A stretch of 64,000 bases of DNA, taken from assembly GCA_023954415.1 (NCBI GenBank), contig JAMLIB010000004.1, positions 62,001-126,000 of the forward strand, read 5' to 3'. Below, piece by piece: positions 42,075-51,555 of the stretch. The translations under genes and the position numbers were made by a program. Under the pieces are notes generated by a model, which had not been told where the DNA came from, ran no database searches, and was given only the letters and a program-made list of their open reading frames with translations. Position 1 is the first letter of the stretch. Each line of letters begins with the position of its first letter. The DNA is from Trueperaceae bacterium. Its GTDB lineage: Bacteria; Deinococcota; Deinococci; Deinococcales; Trueperaceae.

Positions 42075-42182
42075 CGTTCGGGGCCGCACCTCGCTCGAGC
42101 CCTCGGGTCTGGTCGGGTGGCCCGCCGGTCCCATGAACGACTCTGGCGGGCTCGCCGAACGGCCTCTCTCCGGGCGGCTAGG

Positions 42183-42659
42183 TCACTTGTAGAACCCCTC
42201 GCGCAGGTTGATGCCGTGTTCGACCCACGCCTTCAGCGCCGCCAGCATGCCGGTCCAGCCCTCGCAGTTGCCGAAGGCGCTCTTGGCGCCCGCCTGCGTC
42301 CCCAGCCAGGCGGCCTCGGTGATGGTGACGAGCGTGCGCGCGTTGCCGTCGAGCGGCTCGAAGTCGAACGTCGTTCTGGTCTTGCCAGTGGGGTCGAGCG
42401 TGTTGTTGCCGCCCCACTCGATGACGATGCGGCGCGGCGGGTCCGCCTCCAGGACCGTGACGGGGAACGCGCCGGGGAAGTCGTGGAAGTCCCACGTCAC
42501 GTCGCCGCCGGCTTCGAGCCGCCCGCGCGCGCCGCCGGTCGTGAAGTACCTGGAGAGTTGGGCAGGGTCGGCCACCGCCTCGTAGACCTCCTCGCGAGGG
42601 CGTGAGACGCGCGCCGAGACCGTGAAGGACAGGCTTTCCAACCGCTCCGAGTCTGTCAT
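42183..42659 (-). CDS. SRPBCC/AHSA1-type START-like protein
   Basis: 158 residues of Aha1-type START fold (SARVSRPREEVYEAVADPAQL; GGDVTWDFHDFPGAFPVTV; RIVIEWGGNN; TLVTITEAAWLG; MLAALKAWVEHG). These bind hydrophobic ligands. It is divergent from an ArsR gene only 16 bp away, a pairing common for this family, so it is probably controlled by that regulator. Confidence 0.87.
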   Translation of the reverse strand: MTDSERLESLSFTVSARVSRPREEVYEAVADPAQLSRYFTTGGARGRLEAGGDVTWDFHDFPGAFPVTVLEADPPRRIVIEWGGNNTLDPTGKTRTTFDFEPLDGNARTLVTITEAAWLGTQAGAKSAFGNCEGWTGMLAALKAWVEHGINLREGFYK

Positions 42660-42675
42660 GTTATAGTTATATCAC
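42660..42675 (+). promoter_or_regulatory. Shared 16-bp divergent promoter/operator
   Basis: The whole intergenic region between the START-like and ArsR genes is the AT-rich sequence GTTATAGTTATATCAC. TATAGT (42662-42667) fits a -10 for the plus gene; TATAAC on the other strand fits the minus gene. Its TATA-type inverted symmetry makes it a probable ArsR operator that would silence both genes. Confidence 0.6.
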
Positions 42676-43005
42676 ATGTTGCCGGCCGACGGTAGCGACC
42701 AGCTCGACGACTCCGACGACGACCGCGTGTTCAAGGCGTTGGCGTCAGCCACGCGGCGGCGGATGCTCGACGCCCTGCGCCGCTCGTCCATGACGACGGG
42801 CGCCCTCTGCGACCTCCTCCCGAACCTCGACAGGACGACCGTCCTGCAGCACCTCCGCGTCCTGGAGCGCGCCGAGCTCGTGATCGGCCGCAAGGTGGGG
42901 CGTGAGCGCGTCCTCACGCTGGCGCCGCTGCCCATCAAGCGGATCTACGACCGCTGGATAGGCGAATACGCACGCGCGGCCGTCGAGCTGCTGGAGCGGT
43001 TGTAG
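42676..43005 (+). CDS. ArsR family transcriptional regulator
   Basis: 109 residues. Winged helix typical of the ArsR/SmtB family: DDRVFKALASATRRRMLDAL, LCDLLPNLDRTTVLQHLRVL, ELVIGRKVGRERVLTL. No metal-binding Cys is present (the CDLL Cys is single), so the effector is probably organic, or binding is unregulated. It overlaps a shared divergent promoter with the START-like gene and probably controls it. Confidence 0.88.
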   Translation: MLPADGSDQLDDSDDDRVFKALASATRRRMLDALRRSSMTTGALCDLLPNLDRTTVLQHLRVLERAELVIGRKVGRERVLTLAPLPIKRIYDRWIGEYARAAVELLERL

Positions 43006-43015
43006 GCTTTGACGC

Positions 43016-43531
43016 ATGACAGAGGACGCCGTGCCAGGACCCGACCCCGCGGCCGCCGCCGTGGCAGCCGCTTACGACCACCTCAGCGACGCGAGCCACG
43101 ACGGCTTCACGCCCTTCGACAGGGCCCTGGATGGCCTGAGCGGCGAGGTGGCCGTCAGGAAGCCGGCAGGGAGCCCGTACAGCCCGGCCGAGGTCCTCGC
43201 CCACATGCTGTTCTGGCAGCAGCGTCACCTGGCCATCCTGGACGGCGCTCCGCCCGTGCCCGTCGCCACCGCCGCCGTCGGCTGGCCCAGCGCGTCGGCC
43301 GCGGACTGGGACGGCATGGTCGAGAAGTACCAGGCCGGCCTGGCCCGCTACCGCGCCGTCGTCGCGAAGCCGGCGGCGGTCGCACGTCCGGTGCGGGAGG
43401 GGAGCAGCGTGTCGGCTGCCACCAGCACCATGTCGATGTTCATCCACGACGCGCACCACCTCGGCCAGATCATCCTGTTGCGCCGCATGCTAGGCGCCTG
43501 GCCCCCGCCCGGGGGCGGCGACACCTGGTAG
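43016..43531 (+). CDS. DinB-like protein
   Basis: 171 residues. DinB fold marks: PYSPAEVLAHMLFWQQRHL with a metal-ligand His, and FIHDAHHLGQIILLRRML with two His. It starts 10 bp after the ArsR stop and is probably transcribed with it. Substrate unknown. Confidence 0.82.
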   Translation: MTEDAVPGPDPAAAAVAAAYDHLSDASHDGFTPFDRALDGLSGEVAVRKPAGSPYSPAEVLAHMLFWQQRHLAILDGAPPVPVATAAVGWPSASAADWDGMVEKYQAGLARYRAVVAKPAAVARPVREGSSVSAATSTMSMFIHDAHHLGQIILLRRMLGAWPPPGGGDTW

Positions 43532-43576
43532 GACCGGCGCAGGGCGGCAAGGCCTGATGAGACCGCCGCTGGGCGG

Positions 43577-44938
43577 CTAGGCGCTCTCCTGCGAGGTGGC
43601 AGCCGGTCCGGCCCGGTGACCGTCCGACCGGGGAGCGGCGCGGGCCAGCCGGTCGAGCGCCAGGTACAACGTCACGCCGAGGGCCAGCACCCCCGCGCAC
43701 ACGCCCCAGGCCGCCGCGATCGAGGTCGCCTGGGCCAACGGCGTCAGGACCAGGCTGCCTAGGAAGCTACCCGCGAACCCGGCCAGCGACAGGACGGAGA
43801 GCATGACCGAGCGGCGCGCCGCCGGCACCGCGGCGTTGAAGAGCGCCAGGTGTGGCGAAGACCAGCCGGAACGCGCCACGTAGGTCAACCAGAAGAGCGC
43901 GGTCGCGCCCGCCAGACCCGTCTGCCGGGCCAACAGGCCGAACGCCGTCGCCTGCAGCAGCTGGAGGAGCCCGGCCGCTAGGGCGTCGCGCCCCTTCAGG
44001 AACCGGGTGAGCCGTGTGGCCATGACGTTGCCGAACACGCCCATGGCGAAGCTGCCGCCGAGCACGAACCCGAGCGCACGCGCGTCCGCGGCGGCCGTGG
44101 TGCCAAGGAGCGCGCCGACGAGCCCCGTGACACCGGGTTGGGCGGCGCTCGGTCGGGCGTCGTGCAGCAGCCCGGCTAAGAACGGCTGCCAGAGCGTCTC
44201 GGAGGTCATGAGCGCGATCCCCACCAGGCACTCGCCGGCGAGCAGCAGCCGGAGCGGTCGACTGCCGCGCGCGAGGGCGGCGGCGTCGGCCACCACCGTG
44301 CGCACGGCGGCCAGCCCGGCTCGCCATGCGAGCCGCTCCGAGGCCGGCCGCGGGTCGCGCACGAGGAGCGCCGTCAGGGCGATGACGGCGGCCTGCATCA
44401 CGCCGGAGGCCACGACCGTCACCGACAACGGGGTGAGCACCGCGGCGCCGTCGCTCGGCAACCATGCGAAGAGGCCCGGCAGCAGCGCGCCCGTCACCGT
44501 GCCGGCCGCGAGCCCGATGAGGTTGTAGGAGCCCGCGGCCGCGAGGGCGGGTTGCAGCGCGGCGCCCGGCTCGCGCTCCTGGAGGGCGTCGATGAACCAC
44601 GCGTCGAGCGCCCCGGAGCTCAAGGCCCGGGACGTGCCCCAGAGGAGCGAGTAGAGGACGAAGCCGGTCAGGTCGAACGCGCCCAGGAACAGGACCTTGG
44701 CGAGCAAGGCCAGGACGCAGGCGAGCAGGTACGTGCGCTTGCGTCCGAACGTGTCGGCCAGCGCCCCGGACGGGAGCTCGAGCAGCACGATCGTGAGGGT
44801 GTACACGGCTCCGTACATGCCGACCTGGCTCAACGACAGCCCCCGCGACTGCGCGAGCAGGACGGAGACGGCCATCGGCACGACGTTGGCGAACCAGTTG
44901 AGGGAGCTCACCAGGTAGTAGGTGGCGCGAACGTTCAT
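43577..44938 (-). CDS. MFS transporter
   Basis: 453 residues with twelve membrane helices. The cytoplasmic loop after helix 2 reads GALADTFGRKRTYL (MFS motif A). The N-terminus NVRATYYLVSSLNWFAN is typical of the YfkF/MdtG-like subgroup. Probably a drug or metabolite exporter. A winged-helix gene is divergent 31 bp away and may regulate it. Confidence 0.87.
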   Translation of the reverse strand: MNVRATYYLVSSLNWFANVVPMAVSVLLAQSRGLSLSQVGMYGAVYTLTIVLLELPSGALADTFGRKRTYLLACVLALLAKVLFLGAFDLTGFVLYSLLWGTSRALSSGALDAWFIDALQEREPGAALQPALAAAGSYNLIGLAAGTVTGALLPGLFAWLPSDGAAVLTPLSVTVVASGVMQAAVIALTALLVRDPRPASERLAWRAGLAAVRTVVADAAALARGSRPLRLLLAGECLVGIALMTSETLWQPFLAGLLHDARPSAAQPGVTGLVGALLGTTAAADARALGFVLGGSFAMGVFGNVMATRLTRFLKGRDALAAGLLQLLQATAFGLLARQTGLAGATALFWLTYVARSGWSSPHLALFNAAVPAARRSVMLSVLSLAGFAGSFLGSLVLTPLAQATSIAAAWGVCAGVLALGVTLYLALDRLARAAPRSDGHRAGPAATSQESA

Positions 44939-44969
44939 CGAGAAGAGCGTGGCGGTTACTCTACTTGTG

Positions 44970-45707
44970 ATGACAGAGGCGGATTCAGGTAGGAGAGACC
45001 CCTCCGTGGTGGGGCTCGCGGCGCCGGACGCCCCCGCGCCGGGCTCCGCCCGCGACCGCGGCGCCGCCGACCGCGACTACCACCGCGTCACGGACCCCGA
45101 GCAGGCGCGCCTGCTCACGGAGCCGGCGTTCGAGGACGCCTTTCGGCCGTTCCTGGCGCGCGAGCGTTCCGTGAGCGAGGCCGCGGCCGAGGCGGGCACG
45201 ACGCTCGACGCCATGCTCTACCGCGTGCGCGGGCTGCTGAAGGCCGGGCTGCTGGAGGTGGCGCGCCTGAGGCCGCGCGCCGGGCGACCCATCAAGCTGT
45301 ACCGCTCCGTGCACGACGCCTACTTCATCCCGTACGAGCTCACGCCGTTCGCGTCCTTGGAGGAGCGGCTCTGGCGACAGTTCATGCCGGAACTGAAGGA
45401 GCGACTCGCCATCCAGGCGCGGCGGCTGCGCGCGCGGGGCTTCGACGGCCAGCGCCTCTACCGCAACGACTTCGGCGAGACGTTCATGGAGTCCGCGCCC
45501 GACGCCGTGAGCCAGCTCCACTTCCTCGACCCACAGCGCGAACCGGCCACCGACTACTGGACCAACCTCGAGTTGACGGAGCCGCAGGCGCGCGAAGTGC
45601 AGCGCACGCTCTACGACCTCTGGCGCCGCTCACAGGCGCTCGAGGCTGGCGGGGCGGAGAAGAAGCGCTACCGGCTGGCCGTGGCGTTCGTGCCGCTCGA
45701 CGACTGA
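44970..45707 (+). CDS. Winged-helix regulator (ArsR/TrmB-like), divergent from MFS gene
   Basis: 245 residues from ATG 44970. The central winged helix (SVSEAAAEAGTTLDAMLYRVRGLLKAGLLEV, then RPIKLYRS) is followed by a helical domain ending with a transcription-factor-like dimerisation region (about 130-245). It is the natural regulator for the adjacent MFS gene. The C-terminal part resembles no ligand domain I recognise. A TACTCT -10 lies 7 nt upstream. Confidence 0.72.
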   Translation: MTEADSGRRDPSVVGLAAPDAPAPGSARDRGAADRDYHRVTDPEQARLLTEPAFEDAFRPFLARERSVSEAAAEAGTTLDAMLYRVRGLLKAGLLEVARLRPRAGRPIKLYRSVHDAYFIPYELTPFASLEERLWRQFMPELKERLAIQARRLRARGFDGQRLYRNDFGETFMESAPDAVSQLHFLDPQREPATDYWTNLELTEPQAREVQRTLYDLWRRSQALEAGGAEKKRYRLAVAFVPLDD

Positions 45708-46255
45708 GCCAGCCACTTCCTGACCGAGCCCCTGATCGCGTACAGGTGGCCCGCCTCGTGCTCGATGAGGTGCCACACGATCCATTCGGGCGTCACGGCG
45801 TACTCCTCGCCTGCCGGCTCGCTCATGCGTCGCCATGCGGCCGGGTCCAGCCCGCCGACTATCTCGAGGAAACGCGCGCGCGACGCGTTCAACCGGGCGA
45901 CATGCTCGCTCAGGGCGACGCCGGGCACGTGCTGGAGGGCGCCCTTCGCATCACGGTCAGGGTAGGGGAAGAGCTCGTGCACGTAGGGTGGGAACTCCTG
46001 CATCAGCAGGTCCGTGTACAGCCAGCCGAGCTCGACGCCGGCCACGTGGTAGAGGAGCGAGCCGACCGAGTTGTCGTCGCCGTTCACGCCGCGCCAGTCG
46101 ATGAACTCCTGGCCCAGGCCGCCGGCGTCGATGCGCTCGACCGTGCGGAGCAGGGCCTGCCTGATGCGCTGCAAGCCCCCGAGCCACAGGCCGGCCTCCG
46201 GCGTGACGCTCGGGTAAGGCTCGATGAAGAGCTGGGTCCGTGCTCCTGCGTCCAT
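45668..46255 (-). CDS. DinB superfamily protein
   Basis: 195 residues from ATG 46255, with GGAGGAC upstream. Metal-ligand histidines: SLLYHVAGVELGWLYTD, and WHLIEHEAGHLYAIRG. The C-terminus overlaps the end of the preceding plus-strand gene by 40 bp (tail to tail). It is a second DinB protein close to the one at 43016. Confidence 0.83.
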   Translation of the reverse strand: MDAGARTQLFIEPYPSVTPEAGLWLGGLQRIRQALLRTVERIDAGGLGQEFIDWRGVNGDDNSVGSLLYHVAGVELGWLYTDLLMQEFPPYVHELFPYPDRDAKGALQHVPGVALSEHVARLNASRARFLEIVGGLDPAAWRRMSEPAGEEYAVTPEWIVWHLIEHEAGHLYAIRGSVRKWLAQSSSGTNATASR

Positions 46256-46352
46256 GTGTCCTCCGCCGCGTAATATAGCGGTCGCGGCGGGCCGGACGTT
46301 CGAGCCCCGCACACGGCGTTCGCGCCGGAACACAGCTCGGAAGAAGGCTTCG

Positions 46353-47300
46353 ATGAACCGCTACAACTGGCTGGGGCTGGCACTCGCTTTGGCTTCTTCA
46401 GCCGCGTTCGGCACCTCAGGGTCGTTGGCCAAGGGGCTACTGGTGGCCGGCTGGTCGCCTGCGGGAGCCGTGACCTGGCGCGTCGGCCTCGGCGCCCTGG
46501 CGCTGCTGCTGCCGGCCGCCCTGGCCATGCGCGGCCGCTGGGGGTCGCTGGCGCGCGGCTGGCCCACCGTCCTGCTCTTCGGCCTCGTGGCCGTCGCCGG
46601 TTGCCAGCTCGCCTACTTCCTGGCCGTCGAGCGCCTCTCCGTCGCCATCGCCCTCCTCCTCGAGTACCTGGGCGTGATCCTCGTCGTCGTCTGGCTCTGG
46701 CTGCGGCGCGCTCAGCGCCCCCGGCCCCTCACCCTCGTCGGCGCCTGCCTGGCCGTCCTCGGCCTGGTGCTGGTGCTCGACGTGTTCGGCGCCGTCACCA
46801 TCGACGTCGTCGGCGTCGTCTGGGGCCTCGTCGCCGCCTTCGGGCTGGCCACCTTCTTCGTCGTCTCGGCCGACGACCGCAGCGGTCTGCCTCCCATCGC
46901 CATGGCGTCTGGCGGCCTGCTCGTCGGCGCCGCCGTGCTCCTCCTAGCGGGGTGGGCCGGGGTCGTGCCGTTCGCTTGGAACACCTCCGATGTCCTCCTG
47001 GCCGGGTACCGGGTGCCGTGGTGGCTCGACATCGCTCCGCTCGGCCTCTTCGCGGCGGCGTTCGCCTACGTTGCCGGCATCTTCGCGGCGCGGCGCCTCG
47101 GGTCGAAGCTCGCATCGTTCGTGGGGCTCTCCGAGGTCCTCTTCGCCGTCCTGTGGGCCTGGCTGCTCCTCGGCGAGCTCCCCGTCGCCGTCCAGCTGCT
47201 CGGCGGAGCGCTCATCCTCGCCGGCGTGATCCTGGTGAAGCTCGACGAGGGTCCGCGTCGGGAAGGCGCTACCGCAGCGGCCGGGACCGCTCCGCGCTGA
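46353..47300 (+). CDS. EamA/DMT family transporter
   Basis: 315 residues from ATG 46353, with GAAGAAGG upstream. Ten helices in two EamA repeats (GTSGSLAKGLLVAGWSPAGAV; LFAAAFAYVAGIFAARRLG). Likely exporter of amino acids or related metabolites. It is divergent from the DinB gene. Confidence 0.88.
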   Translation: MNRYNWLGLALALASSAAFGTSGSLAKGLLVAGWSPAGAVTWRVGLGALALLLPAALAMRGRWGSLARGWPTVLLFGLVAVAGCQLAYFLAVERLSVAIALLLEYLGVILVVVWLWLRRAQRPRPLTLVGACLAVLGLVLVLDVFGAVTIDVVGVVWGLVAAFGLATFFVVSADDRSGLPPIAMASGGLLVGAAVLLLAGWAGVVPFAWNTSDVLLAGYRVPWWLDIAPLGLFAAAFAYVAGIFAARRLGSKLASFVGLSEVLFAVLWAWLLLGELPVAVQLLGGALILAGVILVKLDEGPRREGATAAAGTAPR

Positions 47301-47423
47301 CGGACGCCGGTCGCCACCTGACCACGGTCGCTCCCGATGCCCGTCACGGACCCCTTGCCGGCTCCGGCCCGCCTCCAGCCTGAGAAGCTATCCTGGTCGG
47401 GACAGTCGGCGAGGAGGCGCGAC

Positions 47424-47906
47424 ATGCAGAAGGTGACCCCGTTCCTATGGTTCGACGACCAAGCCGAGGAGGCTGCCGCCTTCTACTTGGCCGTCTTCGA
47501 CGACGCCCGCAAGGTCTCCAACGTCGTCGACGACGCGCGCCAGGTCTCCCTGGACGGGCGGCCGGGCAAGGCCTCGGGCATCACGATCGAGGTGGGCGGC
47601 CAGCGCCTCTTCCTCTTCAACGGCGGCCCCTACTTCAAGCTCAACGAGGCCTTCTCGCTCTTCATTGACTGCGGCACCCAGGCCGAGGTCGACTACTACT
47701 GGGAGCGGTTGACGGCCGACGGCGGCCAGGAGTCCCAGTGCGGCTGGCTGAAGGACAAGTTCGGCGTCTCCTGGCAGGTCGTGCCCGAGGTCCTCACGCG
47801 TGGTCTCTCCGATCCGGACCCGGAGGTAGCCAAGCGCGTCGCCGCGAGCATGATGACCATGACCAAGCTGGACGTCGCGGAGCTCGAGAGGGCCTACGCG
47901 GGCTAG
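47424..47906 (+). CDS. PhnB/VOC-like protein (3-demethylubiquinone methyltransferase-like fold)
   Basis: 160 residues from ATG 47424, with GGCGAGGAGG upstream. The PhnB type: VTPFLWFDDQAEEAAAFYLAVF, GQRLFLFNGGPYFKLNEAFSLFI, YWERLTADGGQESQCGWLKDKFG, WQVVP. The family is often misnamed after UbiG; here it is a single VOC-fold protein of unknown substrate. Confidence 0.88.
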   Translation: MQKVTPFLWFDDQAEEAAAFYLAVFDDARKVSNVVDDARQVSLDGRPGKASGITIEVGGQRLFLFNGGPYFKLNEAFSLFIDCGTQAEVDYYWERLTADGGQESQCGWLKDKFGVSWQVVPEVLTRGLSDPDPEVAKRVAASMMTMTKLDVAELERAYAG

Positions 47907-48029
47907 CTCTCGGTCGAAGCGCCTTCGGACGACTCGAGCCTGGGCGCCCGCCCGCGCGCACGACCCGCTGGCCTGGCGTGCCTCACGCCGCCGAGGCGCC
48001 GCCCGCGTGCCGGCCCGGCGCCCGGATGC

Positions 48030-48035
48030 TAGATT
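48030..48035 (+). promoter_or_regulatory. Probable extended -10 (TGCTAGATT) of the peptide transporter operon
   Basis: TAGATT preceded by ATGC lies 52 nt before ATG 48087; no convincing -35 is seen. It fits an extended -10 start with a leader containing AAAGGCAGG. Confidence 0.4.
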
Positions 48036-48086
48036 CTTCACAGGGAGTCGCTACTTCCACTCGTTCCAGCGAAAGGCAGGTTCCAG

Positions 48087-49646
48087 ATGACCTGGTCGAC
48101 CGTCAAGCGCGCGCTGTTCGTCTTCGCCGCGCTGCTACTAGCCGTACCGGCCGCAGCTCAGGAGACGCCCGTCAAGGGCGGCACCGCCATCGTCGTCCTC
48201 GGCTCGGACCCCGAGCACCTCAACGTCGGCATCAGCACCAGCTACCCCGTCGCCGCGGTCGGGGCGAACATCTACAGCGGCCTCGTCAGGTCGCGCGCCG
48301 ATGGCCGGCCGGAGGGCGACCTCGCCAGCAGCTGGACGGTGTCGGACGACAACCTGACCTACACCTTCAAGCTGCGGCAGGCGAACTTCCACGACGGCAC
48401 GCCCGTCACGAGCGCCGACGTCGTCTACTCCATGCTCCAGATCGAGGCGCCGAACCACGGCCGCTTCAAGACGGCCTACGACCAGATCGCCTCCATCGAG
48501 GCGCCGGACGCGGAGACCGTCGTCATCACCCTGAAGGTGCCTTACGCGCCGCTCCTGAGCCTCCTGACGGTGTTCGACGCCCCGGTCCTGCCGAAGCACG
48601 TCTTCGAAGGCACGGACCCCCTCACGAACCCGGCCAACGACGCCCCCATCGGCAGCGGCCCCTTCAAGTTCGCGAGCTGGGTGCGCGGCGAGCGTGTCGA
48701 GATCGTGCGCAACGACGACTACTTCCTCGACGAGGCCCTCCTCGACAAGATCATCTTCCGCATCGTGCCGCAGGATGTAGCGCGCTCAACGGCCCTCGAG
48801 GTCGGGGAAGCCGACCTCCTGTGGGGCTTCTACATGCCGCCGGCCGACCTGCCGCGCCTCGCGTCCGACCCGAACCTCAACACCTGGACGGGCATCACCA
48901 TCCCGGCGCTCTACTTCGTCTTCATCAACACGAACACCCCGGGCTTGGACGACGTCCGCGTCCGCCAGGCCATCATGTACGCCGTCGACCGCGAGCAGGT
49001 CGTCGAGCAGGCGCAGGGCGGCCTCGGCCAGGCCGGCTCCGGTCCGTTCGGCGCGGGCTTCGCGTACGCCTACGACGAGTCGACCGACTACCGCACCAGG
49101 TACCCGTTCGACCAGGAGAAGGCCAAGGCGCTCCTGGCCGAGGCGGGCGTGAGCGGGCTTCAGCTGCGCTTCGTCTACGACTCCGCGCGCGGCGCCTTCG
49201 CCGCCGCCGGCGACATCATGCGCGACCAGCTGCGCCAGGTCGGCATCGACCTCGTGCTGCAGCCGGCCGAGCGCGCCGTGATGGTGGATCGCGTCTACAA
49301 CGGCGACTACGACCTCACCATGCAGTCGTTCACGTCGAGCGGCGACCCGACGATCGGCTACCACCGCATCTACCGCAGCGCCGCTCCGGGTACCCCGTTC
49401 GTCAACGCCACGGGCTACTCCAACCCCGACATCGACGCGTGGCTCGACCAGGCGGGCGGTCTCGCCGATCAGGACGCTCGCGCCGAGTACTACGCCAGGA
49501 TCAACGAGGTGCTGGCGAACGACGTGCCCGTGATGGTGATGTTCGACGAGCTGGCCTCCGAGGCCTCCTCGGGGAACCTGCGCGGCATGCGCACGCTCCT
49601 CGACCAGCGCGACGGGCTCGAGTTCCTCTGGTTCGCCCAGCCCTAG
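48087..49646 (+). CDS. Peptide/solute-binding protein of an ABC transporter (SBP_bac_5)
   Basis: 519 residues with signal peptide (RALFVFAALLLAVPAAAQE, cleavage after AAA-QE). SBP_bac_5 features: KGGTAIVVLGSDPEHLNVG at the mature N-terminus, NIYSGLVRSRADGRPEGDLA, TYTFKLRQANFHDGTPVTSADVVYS, and the C-terminal RAEYYARINEVLANDVPVM. DppA/OppA-like; binds a peptide or similar solute outside the membrane. First gene of an operon with two permeases and three salvage enzymes. Confidence 0.92.
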   Translation: MTWSTVKRALFVFAALLLAVPAAAQETPVKGGTAIVVLGSDPEHLNVGISTSYPVAAVGANIYSGLVRSRADGRPEGDLASSWTVSDDNLTYTFKLRQANFHDGTPVTSADVVYSMLQIEAPNHGRFKTAYDQIASIEAPDAETVVITLKVPYAPLLSLLTVFDAPVLPKHVFEGTDPLTNPANDAPIGSGPFKFASWVRGERVEIVRNDDYFLDEALLDKIIFRIVPQDVARSTALEVGEADLLWGFYMPPADLPRLASDPNLNTWTGITIPALYFVFINTNTPGLDDVRVRQAIMYAVDREQVVEQAQGGLGQAGSGPFGAGFAYAYDESTDYRTRYPFDQEKAKALLAEAGVSGLQLRFVYDSARGAFAAAGDIMRDQLRQVGIDLVLQPAERAVMVDRVYNGDYDLTMQSFTSSGDPTIGYHRIYRSAAPGTPFVNATGYSNPDIDAWLDQAGGLADQDARAEYYARINEVLANDVPVMVMFDELASEASSGNLRGMRTLLDQRDGLEFLWFAQP

Positions 49647-49670
49647 CGTAAGTCGGGGAGGTGGCGCGAC

Positions 49671-50660
49671 ATGGCTGCTGAGGGCGGCGGCAACGGCCTG
49701 GCGCTCTACGCGCTGCGCAGGCTGATCAACGCCGTGCCGCTCGTCCTCGGCGTCGTCGTCGTCAACTTCGTCCTCATCGCCCTCGCACCGGGTGACCCCG
49801 TCATGTCGCTCATCGGCGAGTACCCGGCGCCGGCCGAGTACGTGGAGCGGGTGCGGCAGGACTTCGGGCTCGACAAGAGCGTCCCCGAGCGGCTCTGGCT
49901 CTACCTGGTGAACGTGGCGAAGGGGGACCTCGGGTTCTCCTTCGCCAACCGCCAGCCCGTCCTCGACCTGCTCCTCCAGCGGCTCGGGCGCACCCTGGTG
50001 CTGATGTTGAGCACCGTGGTGGTCGCCTCGACGGTTGGCCTCTTCCTGGGGGTGATCGCGGCACGCAAGCCCGGTTCGGTCACGGACCGGGGCGCGACCG
50101 GCTTCGCGCTCGTCGGCTACGCGGTGCCGGAGTTCTGGCTCGGGCAGATCCTCATCCTCGTGTTCGCCGTGCTGCTCGGCTGGTTGCCGGCCGGCGGCTT
50201 CCGCAGCGTCAGGGTCGAGTACACGGGCCTGGCGGCCGGCCTCGACATGTTCAGGCACATGCTCCTGCCCATGGCCGCGCTTTCGTTCAGGTACATGGCC
50301 ATCACCACGCGCCTCACGCGCGCGTCGCTCCTAGAGGTGATGAGCTCCCAGTACATCGTGGCTGCGCGGGGGCGGGGGCTGTCGGAGAACACCATCCTCT
50401 GGCGCCATGCGCTCCGCGCGGCCGCCCTGCCCGTCGTGACGGTCATCGGCTACAACTTCGGCTTCATCGTGGCGGGCTCGGCGCTCGTCGAGACCGTCTT
50501 CGGCTGGCCAGGGATAGGCCGCCTCATGTACGACTCCATCTACACGCGCGACTACCCCGTGCTCCTAGGTATCTTGCTGTTCGTATCCATAACGGTCATC
50601 GCCGTCAACCTCATCACCGACGCGTTCTACGCCGTCCTCGACCCGCGGGTGAGGTACTGA
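49671..50660 (+). CDS. ABC transporter permease 1 (DppB-like)
   Basis: 329 residues. Six-helix oligopeptide-permease type with the EAA-loop region LRAAALPVVTVIGYNFGFIVAGS. The end DAFYAVLDPRVRY is characteristic of DppB. Ribosome site GGGGAGG upstream. The stop overlaps the start of the next permease (TGATGG). Confidence 0.93.
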   Translation: MAAEGGGNGLALYALRRLINAVPLVLGVVVVNFVLIALAPGDPVMSLIGEYPAPAEYVERVRQDFGLDKSVPERLWLYLVNVAKGDLGFSFANRQPVLDLLLQRLGRTLVLMLSTVVVASTVGLFLGVIAARKPGSVTDRGATGFALVGYAVPEFWLGQILILVFAVLLGWLPAGGFRSVRVEYTGLAAGLDMFRHMLLPMAALSFRYMAITTRLTRASLLEVMSSQYIVAARGRGLSENTILWRHALRAAALPVVTVIGYNFGFIVAGSALVETVFGWPGIGRLMYDSIYTRDYPVLLGILLFVSITVIAVNLITDAFYAVLDPRVRY

Positions 50661-51529
50661 TGGAAACCGCTGCAGCTCCCGCCGCCGGGCGCTCGAACGC
50701 CAGCGCGGCCTGGCGCCGCTTCAGGCGGAGCAGCTCCGGCGTCTTCGGCCTCGCGCTCGTCGTGCTCCTCACGCTCGTCGCCGTCCTGGCGCCCGTACTC
50801 GCGCCGTACGACCCGCACACGACGTCGCGCGCCGCCTTCGTGCCGCCACTCTCCACCGGTCACGTCCTCGGCACCGACAACCTCGGCCGCGACGTGCTCA
50901 GCCAGGTGATCTGGGGTTCGCGCGTCTCGCTCATGGTCGGGCTCGCGGCGGCGGCCACGGCGACGCTGATCGGCGTCCTCGTCGGCGCCCTCGCCGGCTA
51001 CCTCGGCGGCTGGTTCGACGAGCTCCTCATGCGCATCACGGAGTTCTTCCAGGTGATCCCGCGCTTCGTGCTCGCGCTCATCGTGGTGGCGTTCTTCGGC
51101 TCCGGCCTCGTCAACCTCATCCTCGTCATCGGGGTGCTGAGCTGGCCGCAGACCGCGCGGTTGGTGCGCAGCCAGTACCTGAGCCACAAGACCCTGCCGT
51201 ACGTGGACGCTGGCCGCGCCCTCGGCATGCGCAAGTTCCGCATCATGTTCATGCAGATCCTGCCGAACGCCATGGGGCCCGTGCTCGTCGTCGCTTCGCT
51301 CGACGTGGCGCAGGCCATCCTGCTGGAGGCCAGCCTCGGTTTCTTCGGCCTCGGCGACCCGAACCTGACGAGCTGGGGCGGCATGCTCAACACGGCCCAG
51401 ACCTTCATCCGCCGCGCCTGGTGGATGAGCGTGTTCCCCGGCATCGGCATCACCCTGGCCGTGCTCGGCTTCAACCTGTTCGGCGACGGCCTCACCGAGG
51501 CGTACGACCCCCGCATGGCGCCGCGCTGA
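50660..51529 (+). CDS. ABC transporter permease 2 (DppC-like)
   Basis: 289 residues. N-terminal membrane helix (GLALVVLLTLVAVLAPVLAPYDPH), then HVLGTDNLGRDVLSQVIWGSR, a DppC/OppC hallmark, and the C-terminal NLFGDGLTEAYDPRM. With DppB-like protein it forms the channel. No ATPase gene follows in this operon. Confidence 0.93.
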   Translation: METAAAPAAGRSNASAAWRRFRRSSSGVFGLALVVLLTLVAVLAPVLAPYDPHTTSRAAFVPPLSTGHVLGTDNLGRDVLSQVIWGSRVSLMVGLAAAATATLIGVLVGALAGYLGGWFDELLMRITEFFQVIPRFVLALIVVAFFGSGLVNLILVIGVLSWPQTARLVRSQYLSHKTLPYVDAGRALGMRKFRIMFMQILPNAMGPVLVVASLDVAQAILLEASLGFFGLGDPNLTSWGGMLNTAQTFIRRAWWMSVFPGIGITLAVLGFNLFGDGLTEAYDPRMAPR

Positions 51530-51555
51530 AGCCGCCGCGCCCTAGGAGAGCTTCG

